Source: Hyphomonadaceae bacterium (GTDB lineage Bacteria > Pseudomonadota > Alphaproteobacteria > Caulobacterales > Aquidulcibacteraceae). Taken from it: DNA of 64,000 nucleotides. Shown piece by piece: positions 53,688 to 62,214 of this stretch. The position numbers and the translations under genes are program-made. Within the stretch, counting starts at the first letter, position 1; each line of letters starts with the position of its first letter. The notes beneath the pieces were generated by a model, which saw only the letters and a program-made list of their open reading frames with translations, ran no database searches and was not told the DNA's origin. The stretch covers positions 40,352 through 104,351 of the forward strand of contig JAKFWO010000009.1 in NCBI GenBank assembly GCA_021731815.1, given 5' to 3'.

Positions 53688-54218
53688 TCAATGCGCGGCG
53701 GCGGGCTTCTTCTCCTTGCGCCGATACATCGACAACATGCGCCGGGTGACGAGGAAACCGCCAAAGATATTCACCGCCGCCAATGCCGCGGCGATGGCAC
53801 CGAAGGCTTTCGAGAACAGCCCGGCATTGGGGTCGGCACCATTGGCGGCCGGATTGGTCAGCGAGGGCGATTGATTGATGGTGAAGGTCTCCTCGCAGGC
53901 CTGCTGCTGCTGGGCAAGCACTTCCGGCGACGGGCGACGGTCCGGCGGTGCCAGTTTACGGCTGATCTCATCGATGGCTTTCGGCAGCGCCTTGCAGGTC
54001 TCGACGATTTCCTTGTTGGTCCGGATCGGGGCGGGCGGCGGCTCGGTGCTCGCGGCGGCTGCGAGCAGCGCTCCCACAATGATCACCGAGGAAATGGCGT
54101 TGGTCACCGCCATCAGCGGCGTATGCAGGGCGGGCGTCACCGACCATACGACATAATAGCCGACAAAAATCGCCAGCGCGAAAATTGCCAGACGGTACAA
54201 GGTGGGATCGATTTCCAC
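53688..54218 (-). CDS. pntAB: NAD(P) transhydrogenase subunit alpha part 2 (PntAB-type membrane subunit) with insertion
   Basis: Small membrane subunit of three-gene transhydrogenases. The start [40 protein letters not shown] and the end [20 protein letters not shown] are canonical transmembrane segments. Between the second and third helices is an unusual insert of about 75 residues, Pro/Asn-rich, with two Cys (VETCKALPK and QQQACEETF), absent from the usual ~140-residue protein. Total 176 aa. The insert may form a periplasmic loop with a disulfide (inference). The adjoining upstream gene is an MscS channel, not pntAA. Confidence 0.88.
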   Translation of the reverse strand: MEIDPTLYRLAIFALAIFVGYYVVWSVTPALHTPLMAVTNAISSVIIVGALLAAAASTEPPPAPIRTNKEIVETCKALPKAIDEISRKLAPPDRRPSPEVLAQQQQACEETFTINQSPSLTNPAANGADPNAGLFSKAFGAIAAALAAVNIFGGFLVTRRMLSMYRRKEKKPAAAH

Positions 54219-54307
54219 GAAAAGCTCCCTTGGCGGGCATGCAGGATCAAGGCGCTATCCCTGCCAGCTTCGGCGCGTGCGTCAAGGGTTTGGTGGATTT
54301 GTGGCTG

Positions 54308-55177
54308 TCATCCGTCGCGATCCGCATGCGGGCCGGGAGCATCCACATGGACCGATGTCTGGACGGGGAAGGGGATGGTGATCCCCGCGCGCGCAAAGGC
54401 CTCTCTGACCGCAAGATTGAGATCCATGCCAACATCGAGGAAATTGGCATTGTCCACCGTGGCGCGCACAGCAAAGATCACCGACCAGTCGGCGAGCTTC
54501 TTCACCTTGACGAAGGGCTCGGGTGCCGCATGGATACGGGAATCGGCGGCGATTGCCTGGCGCAGGACCTTCTCGACCTGGCGCAGATCGTCGGCATAGG
54601 ACACGGCGAATTCGAGGTCGAGCCTGCGGGTGGGCCGCGCCGAGTAATTGGAAATAGTCTCGCCCCAGACCTTGCCATTGGGAATGACCACCTTGACATT
54701 TTCAAGCGTGCTGAGTTCGGTGGTGAACAGCGAGATGTCTTCGACCACGCCCTTGGCACCGCCGATCTGCACATCATCGCCCAGCCGGTAGGGACGGAAC
54801 AGGACCAGCATCACGCCGGCCGCGACATTCGACAGGGTCCCCTGGAGCGCGAGGCCGATGGCCAGGGTCGCCGCCCCCAGCACCGCCACCAGCGAGGTGG
54901 TTTCGACCCCGAACTGGTTGAGCACCGCCAGAATCACCGCCGCGAGCAGGCCATAACGCACCGCCGAGGACCCGAAACTGGCGATGGTCGAATCGACGCG
55001 CGGATTTTTCAGCAGCAATTTTCGTGTTGCCCGGCCAAGCCGGCGGGAAAACCACACACCGATGATGAGGATGAGGCTGGCGGCCAGCAGGTCGAAGGCC
55101 CCGGCGACGATCATGTCGCCATAGGTCGCCCACACATCCATGATGGCCTTGCGCGCGCTTTCGACGGTGATGGTCAT
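54308..55177 (-). CDS. MscS family small-conductance mechanosensitive channel
   Basis: 289-residue inner-membrane channel opening under osmotic downshift. After short N-terminal helices (VAGAFDLLAASLILIIGVWF, VRYGLLAAVILAVLNQFGVE), TM3 has AVLGAATLAIGLALQGTLSN and VAAGVMLVLFRPYRLGDDVQ, the pore-lining MscS motif; the C-terminal beta domain includes VVIPNGKVWGETISNYSARP. The size matches MscS-type rather than the larger MscK group. ATG 55177 begins MTITVES; a weak G-rich stretch precedes it. Located between queA and pntAB with no clear functional link. Confidence 0.93.
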   Translation of the reverse strand: MTITVESARKAIMDVWATYGDMIVAGAFDLLAASLILIIGVWFSRRLGRATRKLLLKNPRVDSTIASFGSSAVRYGLLAAVILAVLNQFGVETTSLVAVLGAATLAIGLALQGTLSNVAAGVMLVLFRPYRLGDDVQIGGAKGVVEDISLFTTELSTLENVKVVIPNGKVWGETISNYSARPTRRLDLEFAVSYADDLRQVEKVLRQAIAADSRIHAAPEPFVKVKKLADWSVIFAVRATVDNANFLDVGMDLNLAVREAFARAGITIPFPVQTSVHVDAPGPHADRDG

Positions 55178-55334
55178 TGGAAGCCCCCCCCCGGGCACTG
55201 TTCAAAAGGTCGGGTTCAATTGATCGGTTCGGCGCGCCATGGATTCCCGGACGGGCACCTGCCGGACGGATTCACCCTTGTCGTCATGGCGGCCGCCTTG
55301 CGCAAGCCCCGGTGACGGTTGGTCCAATTCCCCC

Positions 55335-56408
55335 TCAGCCCGGCACCCGGTCGATCCACATCGCATCGCCATAGGAATAAAAGCGGTAGCCTCTCGCGAC
55401 AGCCTCCGCATAGGCCGCGCGCAGCCGGGAAGTCCCGCCAAGGGCGCAGACCAGCATGAACAGGGTCGATCGCGGGAGGTGAAAATTGGTCATCAGCACA
55501 TCGACCATTCGAAACTGGTAGCCGGGCAGGATGAACAATCGCGTCGCGCCCGGGCCGGCGCGCAGCCCATCCGGCGCGGCGGCGGCGGCTTCCAGCGTGC
55601 GCAGGCTGGTGGTGCCAATGGCGATGACCCGCCTTCCTTCGGCTTTCGCCGCGAGAATGTGCGCCACACTTTGCACTGGGATCGCATAATTTTCGCTGTG
55701 CATGACATGGTCATCGGTATCGGCCGCCTTGACCGGCACAAAGGTGCCCGCGCCGACATGCAGGGTAAGGGGGGCGAGAATCACGCCCCGCGCCGCCAGT
55801 TCCGCCATGAGGCCGGCCGTGAAATGCAAGCCCGCAGTGGGGGCGGCGACCGAGCCCGCATCCCGGGCGAAAATCGTCTGGTAACCCTCGATATCGGATG
55901 AATCTGCCGGGCGGCGGGCGGCGATATAAGGCGGCAGGGGGGACGTTCCATAAACCTCGATCGCGGCATCGAGCGCCTCTGCCTCCTGGTTGAAACGCAG
56001 GTCGATTTCGCCATCTTCCGATTTGCCGGTAACTTCGGCGGTGAATCCCGGACCGAGCTCCAGTTCATCGCCGATGCGCAGCCGCTTTCCGGGCCGTGCA
56101 AAGGCCCGGAAGCGATCGGGCGCGAGGCGTTCGATCAGATTGATCCGCAATGTGACGGAGGATCCATCCGGCATCCGCGGCGCGCGCCGCCCCGAAAGCG
56201 CCGCGCGGATGACCCGGGAATCATTGAACACCACTACATCGCCCGGCCGCATCAGGCCGGGAAGATCGCCGATCCGGCGGTGCCCGAAGGCGGGCATGGC
56301 AGCCGCGCCGCCTGGAACGACCAGCAGCCGCGCCGAATCGCGCGGAAATGCCGGCCGCAAGGCGATCCGGTCCTCGGGCAGTGGAAAATCGAATTCGTCA
56401 ATGCGCAT
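55335..56408 (-). CDS. queA: S-adenosylmethionine:tRNA ribosyltransferase-isomerase
   Basis: Makes epoxyqueuosine in tRNA by transferring the ribosyl group of SAM. The 357-residue protein starts MRIDEFDFPLPEDRIALRPA and holds PGDVVVFNDSRVIRAALSGR, GTSPLPPYIAARRP, YQTIFARDAGSVAAPTAGLH, GAGTFVPVKAADTDDHVMHS, and TNFHLPRSTLFMLVCALGG, all QueA signatures. It is the first gene of its strand, divergent from the acyl-CoA dehydrogenase gene across 79 bp. The tgt gene that often follows is absent here. Confidence 0.97.
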   Translation of the reverse strand: MRIDEFDFPLPEDRIALRPAFPRDSARLLVVPGGAAAMPAFGHRRIGDLPGLMRPGDVVVFNDSRVIRAALSGRRAPRMPDGSSVTLRINLIERLAPDRFRAFARPGKRLRIGDELELGPGFTAEVTGKSEDGEIDLRFNQEAEALDAAIEVYGTSPLPPYIAARRPADSSDIEGYQTIFARDAGSVAAPTAGLHFTAGLMAELAARGVILAPLTLHVGAGTFVPVKAADTDDHVMHSENYAIPVQSVAHILAAKAEGRRVIAIGTTSLRTLEAAAAAPDGLRAGPGATRLFILPGYQFRMVDVLMTNFHLPRSTLFMLVCALGGTSRLRAAYAEAVARGYRFYSYGDAMWIDRVPG

Positions 56409-56487
56409 GCGCGGAGTTTTTCTGAAACGGGCTTGATCTTGTCGGCAAGGGGCTTATCCCTGTGGGAAGAAAAAGAGGAGAGGCCGA

Positions 56488-57645
56488 ATGGATTTCACCT
56501 TCACCGAGGAACAGACGCTCATCCGCGATTCCATCGCCAAATGGGGGGCCGGGCGCTATGATTTCGAAAAGCGGCGCGCGCTCGCCAGGGCCGAGGGCTT
56601 TAATCCCGGCTATTGGAAGGAACTGGCGGAGCTTGGCCTGTTTGCGGCAGCCCTGCCCGAGGCCTATGGCGGTCTGGGGGGCGGGCCGGTCGATGTGCTG
56701 GTGATCATGGAGGAATTGGGCAAGGTCCTCGCGCTCGATCCTTTTATCCCCTGCGTCGTGTTGGCTGGCGGGCTGATCGCAAGGCTCGGTACCGAAGCCC
56801 AGAAAGAAGCGCATCTCACTGCCATCGCCGCGGGCGAACGGATTTTCGCTTTCGCCCAGGCCGAACCAAAAAGCCGGTTCTCGCTTACGCATGTCGCGAC
56901 CACTGCGCGCGCCGATGGCAGCGGCTTCGTGCTCGATGGCCATAAGGCGGTGGTGATCGGGGCACCCTTTGCCGATCATCTGGTGCTTACGGCACGGACC
57001 GGCGGCGGAATGACCGAAGCCGGCGGGATTTCCGCCTTCATCGTGAAAAAGGATGCGCCGGGGATCACGACCCGGGATTTTCCGACCATTGACGGTTTGC
57101 GCGCCTCCGAAATCACCTTTGAAAATGTAAAAATCGGGGCTGATGCCCTGCTCGGGCCTGTCGGCGGGGCCCATTCCGCGGTCGAGGCGGTGGTTGACCA
57201 TGGGATCGCTGCCCTTGCCGCCGAAGCCATCGGCATCATGGGCGCGATGAATGCGATCACCCATGAATATGCGCGCACGCGCAAGCAATTCGGCCAGACT
57301 CTGGCGAGCTTTCAGGTGTTGCAGCACCGTCTGGTCGACATGTTCATGGCCCATGAACAATCGGTCTCCATGGCCTATATGGCGGCGATGCGCATGGCCG
57401 AAGACGCGCCTGTGGCCCGGGCCCGGGCGGCCTCCGCTACCAAAGTGCAGATCGGCCAGGCCGGACGCTTTATCGGTCAGGCGGCGATCCAGATTCATGG
57501 CGGCATCGGCATGACCGAGGAATACCGGATCGGCCATTATTTCAAGCGCCTGACCATGATCGACACGCAATTCGGCAATGTCGACTGGCATCTGCGCCGT
57601 TTTTCGGCGCTCGGTTCCCAGGGCTCGGTCAGGGATGCGGCGTGA
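56488..57645 (+). CDS. Acyl-CoA dehydrogenase
   Basis: FAD enzyme introducing the trans-2 double bond in an acyl-CoA. The 385-residue protein has MDFTFTEEQTLIRDSIAKWG, LPEAYGGLGGGPVDVLVIME, FAFAQAEPKSRF, the ACAD signature region TRKQFGQTLASFQVLQHRLV, and the end GGIGMTEEYRIGHYFKRLTM. ATG 56488 follows AGGAGAGG. The crotonase gene starts within its stop codon (TGATG overlap), so the two are coupled and likely act in series: dehydrogenation then hydration. Chain length or substrate (fatty, branched or bile/steroid-type acyl) is not determined. Confidence 0.95.
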   Translation: MDFTFTEEQTLIRDSIAKWGAGRYDFEKRRALARAEGFNPGYWKELAELGLFAAALPEAYGGLGGGPVDVLVIMEELGKVLALDPFIPCVVLAGGLIARLGTEAQKEAHLTAIAAGERIFAFAQAEPKSRFSLTHVATTARADGSGFVLDGHKAVVIGAPFADHLVLTARTGGGMTEAGGISAFIVKKDAPGITTRDFPTIDGLRASEITFENVKIGADALLGPVGGAHSAVEAVVDHGIAALAAEAIGIMGAMNAITHEYARTRKQFGQTLASFQVLQHRLVDMFMAHEQSVSMAYMAAMRMAEDAPVARARAASATKVQIGQAGRFIGQAAIQIHGGIGMTEEYRIGHYFKRLTMIDTQFGNVDWHLRRFSALGSQGSVRDAA

Positions 57646-58445
57646 TGGGCGATCTGCTGCACTTTTCCCGCGAGGGGCCGGTCGGGGTGCTGACGCTGAC
57701 GCGCCCGGAAACGCTCAACGCATTGGGCGAGCCGGGCGACGGCGATCAGTTCGAGGCCGCGGCGCGCGGGATCAATGCCGATGAAAGCCTGCGCGTGGTC
57801 ATCTTGACTGGCGAGGGCAAGGCCTTCTCGGCCGGCGGCAATGTCAAGGCGATGCAAAAGCGCGAGGGGGCCTTTGCCGGCCCGCCTTACGAAGTGCGCG
57901 GCGGCTATCGGCGCAATGTCCACAAGATCGTGCGCGCCATCTATACGATGGAAATCCCGGTGATCGCGGCGGTCAATGGCCCGGCCATCGGGCTCGGCTG
58001 CGACATTGCCTGCATGGCCGATCTGCGCCTTGCCTCGACCAATGCACGTTTTGGCGTGACCTTTCTGAAGCTCGGCCTCATCCCCGGGGATGGGGGTGCC
58101 TGGCTGTTGCCGCGGATCATCGGCCAGGCGCGGGCGGCGGAATTGCTGTTCACCGGCGATGTGGTGTCCGCCGAAACCGCGCGCGCCTGGGGGCTTGTGT
58201 CGGAGGTCGTACCAGACGCGGATTTGATGAATGCCGCCCATGCGCTGGCGACCAAAATCGCCGCCCAGCCCCCGCATGCGCTGCGCATGGCGAAAATGCT
58301 GCTCCGACAAGGGCAGAATGCCAGCTATGAGACGATTCTCGAAATGTCGGCCGCCGCCCAGGCCATCGCCCACCACACGGGAGATCACATGGAGGGCGTC
58401 AACGCCCTGCTCGACAAGCGCGCACCGGTGTTCCGGGGGGAATAG
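57645..58445 (+). CDS. Enoyl-CoA hydratase/isomerase (crotonase family)
   Basis: About 266-residue crotonase coupled to the upstream acyl-CoA dehydrogenase. Motifs are GVLTLTRPETLNALGEPGDG, TGEGKAFSAGGNVKAMQKRE, VNGPAIGLGCDIACMADLRL, and FGVTFLKLGLIPGDGGAWLL. The first catalytic Glu position reads Asp in the GLGCDIAC context, as in some family members, while the second region keeps GDGG rather than the usual Glu; so hydratase versus isomerase or other crotonase chemistry is open. ATG 57645 overlaps the ACAD stop (TGATG); GTG 57642 is 3 nt earlier. Confidence 0.9.
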   Translation: MGDLLHFSREGPVGVLTLTRPETLNALGEPGDGDQFEAAARGINADESLRVVILTGEGKAFSAGGNVKAMQKREGAFAGPPYEVRGGYRRNVHKIVRAIYTMEIPVIAAVNGPAIGLGCDIACMADLRLASTNARFGVTFLKLGLIPGDGGAWLLPRIIGQARAAELLFTGDVVSAETARAWGLVSEVVPDADLMNAAHALATKIAAQPPHALRMAKMLLRQGQNASYETILEMSAAAQAIAHHTGDHMEGVNALLDKRAPVFRGE

Positions 58446-58669
58446 GGACAGGCGGGGTCGCGGATTCTGACCGGCGATCGCCCCGCAAGCGGAAAGCCAG
58501 GTTCGGCGGTAAGAATATGTCGTGGGCCGGCCACTGCCTCCGGGTTTGCAATGCCCGTTCAATTTGCCAGCGCTCTACATTGATGGGAGCTCGCACCCGC
58601 AATATGCGCGAATCCTGGAATGAAGATCAAAGAAGAAAGCGATCCGGCCCCTTGCGGGAGGCACGAGGC

Positions 58670-59230
58670 TCAGGCCTCGATCTCGACATCCCAATAGAGA
58701 TAATCGAGCCAGCTTTCGTGCAGAAAATGCGGGGGGAAGCGCCGCCCCATGGTCTGGAGCTGGTGGACATTGGGCCGGAACGGGCGTCCATGCACCGCCA
58801 TCCCCGCTTCCTTCGGCGCGCGCCCGCCCTTGCGGAGATTGCAGGGCCCGCAGGCCGTGGTGATGTTTTCCCAGGTCGTGCGCCCGCCCCGGGAGCGCGG
58901 CACCACATGGTCAAAGGTCAGATCCTCGCTCGAGCCGCAATATTGGCACTCGAATCCGTCACGCAGGAACACGTTGAACCGGGTAAAGGCGGGGGGGCGA
59001 TCCTGGTCGATGAAATCGCGCAGGCTGATCACAGAGGGTAATTGCAGCTCCAGCGACGGCGAGCGCACCACATGATCGTAATAGGCCAGCACCTCGACCC
59101 GTTCGAGGAACACGGCTTTCACCACTTCCTGCCAGGGCCAGGTCGACAACGGGTAATAGGAAAGCGGCCGAAAATCCGCATTGAGCACCAATGCAGGCCA
59201 TCCGGATGGCGGTGCCTTGATCACCTGCAT
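58670..59230 (-). CDS. HNH endonuclease family protein
   Basis: 186-residue protein with a conserved HNH nuclease domain. ALVLNADFRPLSYYPLSTWP and WQEVVKAVFLERVEVLAYYD open it; the HNH core is FNVFLRDGFECQYCGSSEDL, TFDHVVPRSRGGRTTWENIT, and ACGPCNLRKGGRAPKEAGM, with two zinc-binding CxxC pairs and the catalytic His. This stand-alone type is widespread in alphaproteobacterial chromosomes without phage or restriction genes nearby, so a housekeeping or DNA-repair role is more likely than mobility. Target is unknown. Confidence 0.9.
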   Translation of the reverse strand: MQVIKAPPSGWPALVLNADFRPLSYYPLSTWPWQEVVKAVFLERVEVLAYYDHVVRSPSLELQLPSVISLRDFIDQDRPPAFTRFNVFLRDGFECQYCGSSEDLTFDHVVPRSRGGRTTWENITTACGPCNLRKGGRAPKEAGMAVHGRPFRPNVHQLQTMGRRFPPHFLHESWLDYLYWDVEIEA

Positions 59231-59314
59231 GACGCCCTCCCCGACTGGCGGGAGGGCCGACGACGCGGTGCCGGCCGAAAAATGAAGGCGTTACGACTGA
59301 AAGCGGATCTCCTC

Positions 59315-59348
59315 TTTCATGGTCTTGCCTGTTTCATGGTCTTGCCTG
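59315..59348. repeat. Tandem repeat, 17 bp x 2
   Basis: TTTCATGGTCTTGCCTG twice exactly (59315-59331, 59332-59348). Confidence 0.95.
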
Positions 59349-59490
59349 AGGCAGCTTCTTTCGGACCGACACGGTGTCCGGATCCGAAAGCCCGATGCGT
59401 TAACCGGTGTATACAAAGTCCGATTCGAAGACAAATCCTTGCCGCAGGTGCGAAGTTTCCTGAAGCCCTGCGATCATAACCGATTCTCCA

Positions 59491-59532
59491 CGACATCATT
59501 ATGACGACCTCATTCTGACGCCCGCATTCTTT
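59491..59532. repeat. Tandem repeat, 14 bp x 3, diverged
   Basis: CGACATCATTATGA, CGACCTCATTCTGA, CGCCCGCATTCTTT. Copies differ at several positions, which suggests an older duplication. Confidence 0.65.
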
Positions 59533-59565
59533 CGAGGAATTTGTCGCAATGCCACAAATCCCGGA

Positions 59566-59603
59566 CCAATTGTCGTGGTTGGAACCAGATGTCGTGGTTG
59601 AAG
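59566..59603. repeat. Tandem repeat, 19 bp x 2, imperfect
   Basis: CCAATTGTCGTGGTTGGAA followed by CCAGATGTCGTGGTTGAAG (15 of 19 positions equal). Confidence 0.75.
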
Positions 59604-59732
59604 CATGTTGATTCACGCCGCGGGTGTTCCGTCCCGATTTTAGGGTTCGCGAAACCATTGCGCGCTAACATGATCCTGTTTTGCCGGGCCATTATCTCAG
59701 GCCGCGCGGCGATCTGGTCCGGGGAGGCCCTT

Positions 59733-60248
59733 TTGGCCCAATCCTTTCACATGTTCTTCCTCGCCGGTTCGGCGCTCGCGGCCACTGTTCTGGCTCCGCT
59801 TCCGTTTTCGGATGCCGCTGCGCAGACAGCGTTTTCGGGCCCACCGCTTCAGGTCGAAATCAATGTCGGCCGGGTGCTCGATCTGCCCACGCCGGCTTCG
59901 GCGATCGTGGTCGGCAATCCGGCGATTGCCAATGCCAATCTGCTCGATCCGCGCCGTATCCTGCTGACCGGGCACAATGTGGGCGTGACCAATCTCATCG
60001 TCTTCGACAATTCAGGGCGCCGGGTGTTTGATGGCCTGCTCGAGGTCGCGGGACTGAGTGCCGGTCAGGTCAATATGTTCCGCGGCGCGACGCGCCAGCT
60101 CCTCAATTGCGCCGGGACCTGCGAATCCGTGGCCAGAGTCAGCGCACCACCCGCAGCGGGGATCGCGAATGCCGCTTCCGGCGGCGGCTCAACGAATGGG
60201 GCGACCGACGGCGCACCGGCCGGGGCAGCGACCGATTCGGGTCAATAA
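59733..60248 (+). CDS. Pilus assembly/secretin N-terminal domain protein (periplasmic)
   Basis: 171-residue exported protein. A signal peptide (MFFLAGSALAATVLAPLPFS ending DAAAQ) precedes a domain like the N-terminal part of CpaC-type pilus secretins: LQVEINVGRVLDLPTPASAI, VVGNPAIANANLLDPRRILL and GVTNLIVFDNSGRRVFDGLL. No secretin barrel follows; the protein ends in a Gly/Ala/Ser-rich tail. TTG 59733 is preferred for GGGGAGG (59721-59727) ahead; ATG 59670 and ATG 59751 are alternatives. No tad/cpa genes are near, so its partner, if any, is elsewhere. Confidence 0.75.
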   Translation: MAQSFHMFFLAGSALAATVLAPLPFSDAAAQTAFSGPPLQVEINVGRVLDLPTPASAIVVGNPAIANANLLDPRRILLTGHNVGVTNLIVFDNSGRRVFDGLLEVAGLSAGQVNMFRGATRQLLNCAGTCESVARVSAPPAAGIANAASGGGSTNGATDGAPAGAATDSGQ

Positions 60249-60489
60249 TTGCCAGGATTTCGCGCGATCGGCACCCCGCCTGCGCCGTGCCTGTCCCCGC
60301 CATTGAACCGCGATCAGGCCGATTTCGTCTGATCGTCCGACAGGCCCGTTTCGCATCGGTCTTGGCTCGAGACCCCGATTCGCTGACCCTTCGCCCGGCC
60401 TGCCGGCTGGACTTTGCCCGTGCTTCCGGTGCAAACACCCCCCCGGGACACAAGTGACCGCCAGGGCGGCGCGATCCCGAGGGGGCGAC

Positions 60490-61011
60490 ATGGCCATTAT
60501 CGTTTCACCATTGCGGTTGTTTCACCAAATGGTCGCCGCGCGGCAGCCCGAACGGATTGTCAGCCTGCTTTCGCCCGAAAACGAGTTTCCGCGTGCAGAC
60601 GGACACGACGATACGCATCTTCGAATCCACTTCAACGACATCGTTGAGGATCATCCGGGAAAGCTCGCCCCCCAGCACCACCATGTTGAGGACATCATCG
60701 CTTTCCTGCGAGAGTGGAAACGGGAAAATCCGCTGTTCATTCACTGCTTTGCCGGCATCAGTCGCTCGACGGCCACCGCCATGATCGCCGCCGCCATCCA
60801 CAATCCCGAAACAGCTGAAATCCAGATCGCGCGCGCCATGCGCTCGGCCTCGCCCACCGCGCAACCCAATATCCGCATTGTCGGTTTTGCCGATGACATT
60901 CTGGGACGCGGGGGTCGTCTGAGAGCGGCGGCCGAGCGGCTGGGGAAGGATTCCTTCCTGTCCGACGAAGCGATTCCTTTTGAAATTCCTTCAATCTATC
61001 CAGTCGGGTAA
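60490..61011 (+). CDS. Dual-specificity-type protein tyrosine phosphatase
   Basis: 173-residue phosphatase. IHCFAGISRSTATAMIAAAI contains the CX5R loop (Cys86, Arg92), and LRIHFNDIVEDHPGKLAPQH supplies a conserved general-acid region. Such small DSP-like proteins act on phosphotyrosine or other phosphoesters; substrate unknown. ATG 60490 begins MAIIVSPLRLFHQM. The NrtR-like gene starts 12 bp after the stop, so both form an operon, and a regulatory or nucleotide-metabolism link is plausible but unproven. Confidence 0.85.
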   Translation: MAIIVSPLRLFHQMVAARQPERIVSLLSPENEFPRADGHDDTHLRIHFNDIVEDHPGKLAPQHHHVEDIIAFLREWKRENPLFIHCFAGISRSTATAMIAAAIHNPETAEIQIARAMRSASPTAQPNIRIVGFADDILGRGGRLRAAAERLGKDSFLSDEAIPFEIPSIYPVG

Positions 61012-61023
61012 GGGCAATTTTTC

Positions 61024-62076
61024 GTGCCCGACAAGATTGACATGAACAAAACGGATTCTGATATGTCCGCGGCAGGCCCAGGGGCACGGCCCGCGGAAAT
61101 CACGATTGGCCTGTCGGCGGTCATCATCGCCGTGGATGAAACCGAGGCCTGGTTTCTGGGGGCCCTGCGCGGCAATGCGATCAGCCTGCCATTCGGGCCC
61201 TTCGATCCGGCAGGGCATCGTACTTTTGAGCTCGGCCTGCGTGATTGGGTGCGCGCCCAGACCGGGTTCGAACCGGGCTATGTCGAGCAATTATACACCT
61301 TTGGCGATCAGGGCCGCGAAATGCCGGGTCCCGATCCGGGCGAGGGTGCGGGGATGGGGCGGGTCATTTCGATCGGTTATCTCGGCCTTGCGCCGGCACG
61401 CACCCTTTTGTCATCCGACAACGCGGACTGGCGACCCTGGCGAAACCATTTTCCGTGGGAGGACTGGCGGAGCGGCCGCCCCGCCTGTCTCGACCGGACG
61501 ATCATCCCCGCTTTGCGCCAATGGGCGGCCCGCGTTCCTGCCCGGGAATCGAGGAATCTCACGCGCATGCGGGCAGCTTTCGGGCTGGATGGCTTGCCGT
61601 GGATCGAGGAGCGCGCGCTTGAACGCTATGAATTAATATATGAATCGCGCCTCGCGCCCGAGGCCATACGAGATCTTTCCCGCTTCGGGGAGGAAATCCC
61701 CTGCGATCATGATTCTCCCGATTTGTTGCCAGCCCGCGATTTCGGCGTGCCCATGGAATCTGATCACCGCCGGATTCTCGCCACCGCGATCGGGCGTCTG
61801 CGCGCCAAGATCAAATATCGGCCCGTCATTTTTGAATTGATGCCCGAACAATTCACGCTTTCCGGCCTGCAAAAAGTGGTGGAGGCCGTGGCAGGCCTTC
61901 CTTTGCACAAACAAAATTTCCGCCGGCTGCTCGAACGGTCAGGGCTGGTAGAGGGGGCAGGAATTTTCCACGCTGCCACCGGCGGTCGTCCGGCAGAATT
62001 ATTCCGCTTCCGGCGGGAAGCGCTCGCCGAGCGTCAGGCCTTCGGCCTCCACGTGCCGACGCCAAGGGTCGAATGA
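61024..62076 (+). CDS. NrtR-like regulator with degenerate Nudix domain
   Basis: 350-residue protein combining a Nudix-like domain with a winged helix. The Nudix box has decayed: where REUxEExGU should be it reads PAGHRTFELGLRDWVRAQTG, lacking the catalytic Glu pair, so hydrolysis is unlikely. The C-terminal end QFTLSGLQKVVEAVAGLPLH, KQNFRRLLERSGLVEGAG and GGRPAELFRF match the wHTH of NrtR-type repressors of NAD biosynthesis, which sense ADP-ribose. No nad genes are in the window. GTG 61024 follows AAGGG at 10 nt; ATG 61042 is possible. Confidence 0.8.
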   Translation: MPDKIDMNKTDSDMSAAGPGARPAEITIGLSAVIIAVDETEAWFLGALRGNAISLPFGPFDPAGHRTFELGLRDWVRAQTGFEPGYVEQLYTFGDQGREMPGPDPGEGAGMGRVISIGYLGLAPARTLLSSDNADWRPWRNHFPWEDWRSGRPACLDRTIIPALRQWAARVPARESRNLTRMRAAFGLDGLPWIEERALERYELIYESRLAPEAIRDLSRFGEEIPCDHDSPDLLPARDFGVPMESDHRRILATAIGRLRAKIKYRPVIFELMPEQFTLSGLQKVVEAVAGLPLHKQNFRRLLERSGLVEGAGIFHAATGGRPAELFRFRREALAERQAFGLHVPTPRVE

Positions 62077-62214
62077 GGCGTTTTCGTCCCCATCATCCGG
62101 ATCGGGCACCCCGACAGACCGGGTCAGAATTTCACCGGCGCACCCGACGAGGGGCTGATAGCACCTGAATCCGCCTGGACCATGGCAATTCCGGAATGCC
62201 TCGATTCCCAAAAC

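Larger units (their letters stand above)
59231..59732. other. 502-bp intergenic region rich in short tandem duplications
   Basis: Lies between the divergent HNH and pilus N-domain genes. No gene supported. It contains three separate short tandem repeats (59315-59348, 59491-59532, 59566-59603) within 290 bp, the densest repeat patch of the window. Promoters for both flanking genes should be here. Confidence 0.6.

Noticed and set aside
62184..62200. GGCAATTCCGGAATGCC as terminator between the NrtR-like and PQQ genes
   Set aside because: Stem is short with a bulge and there is no T-tract on either strand.
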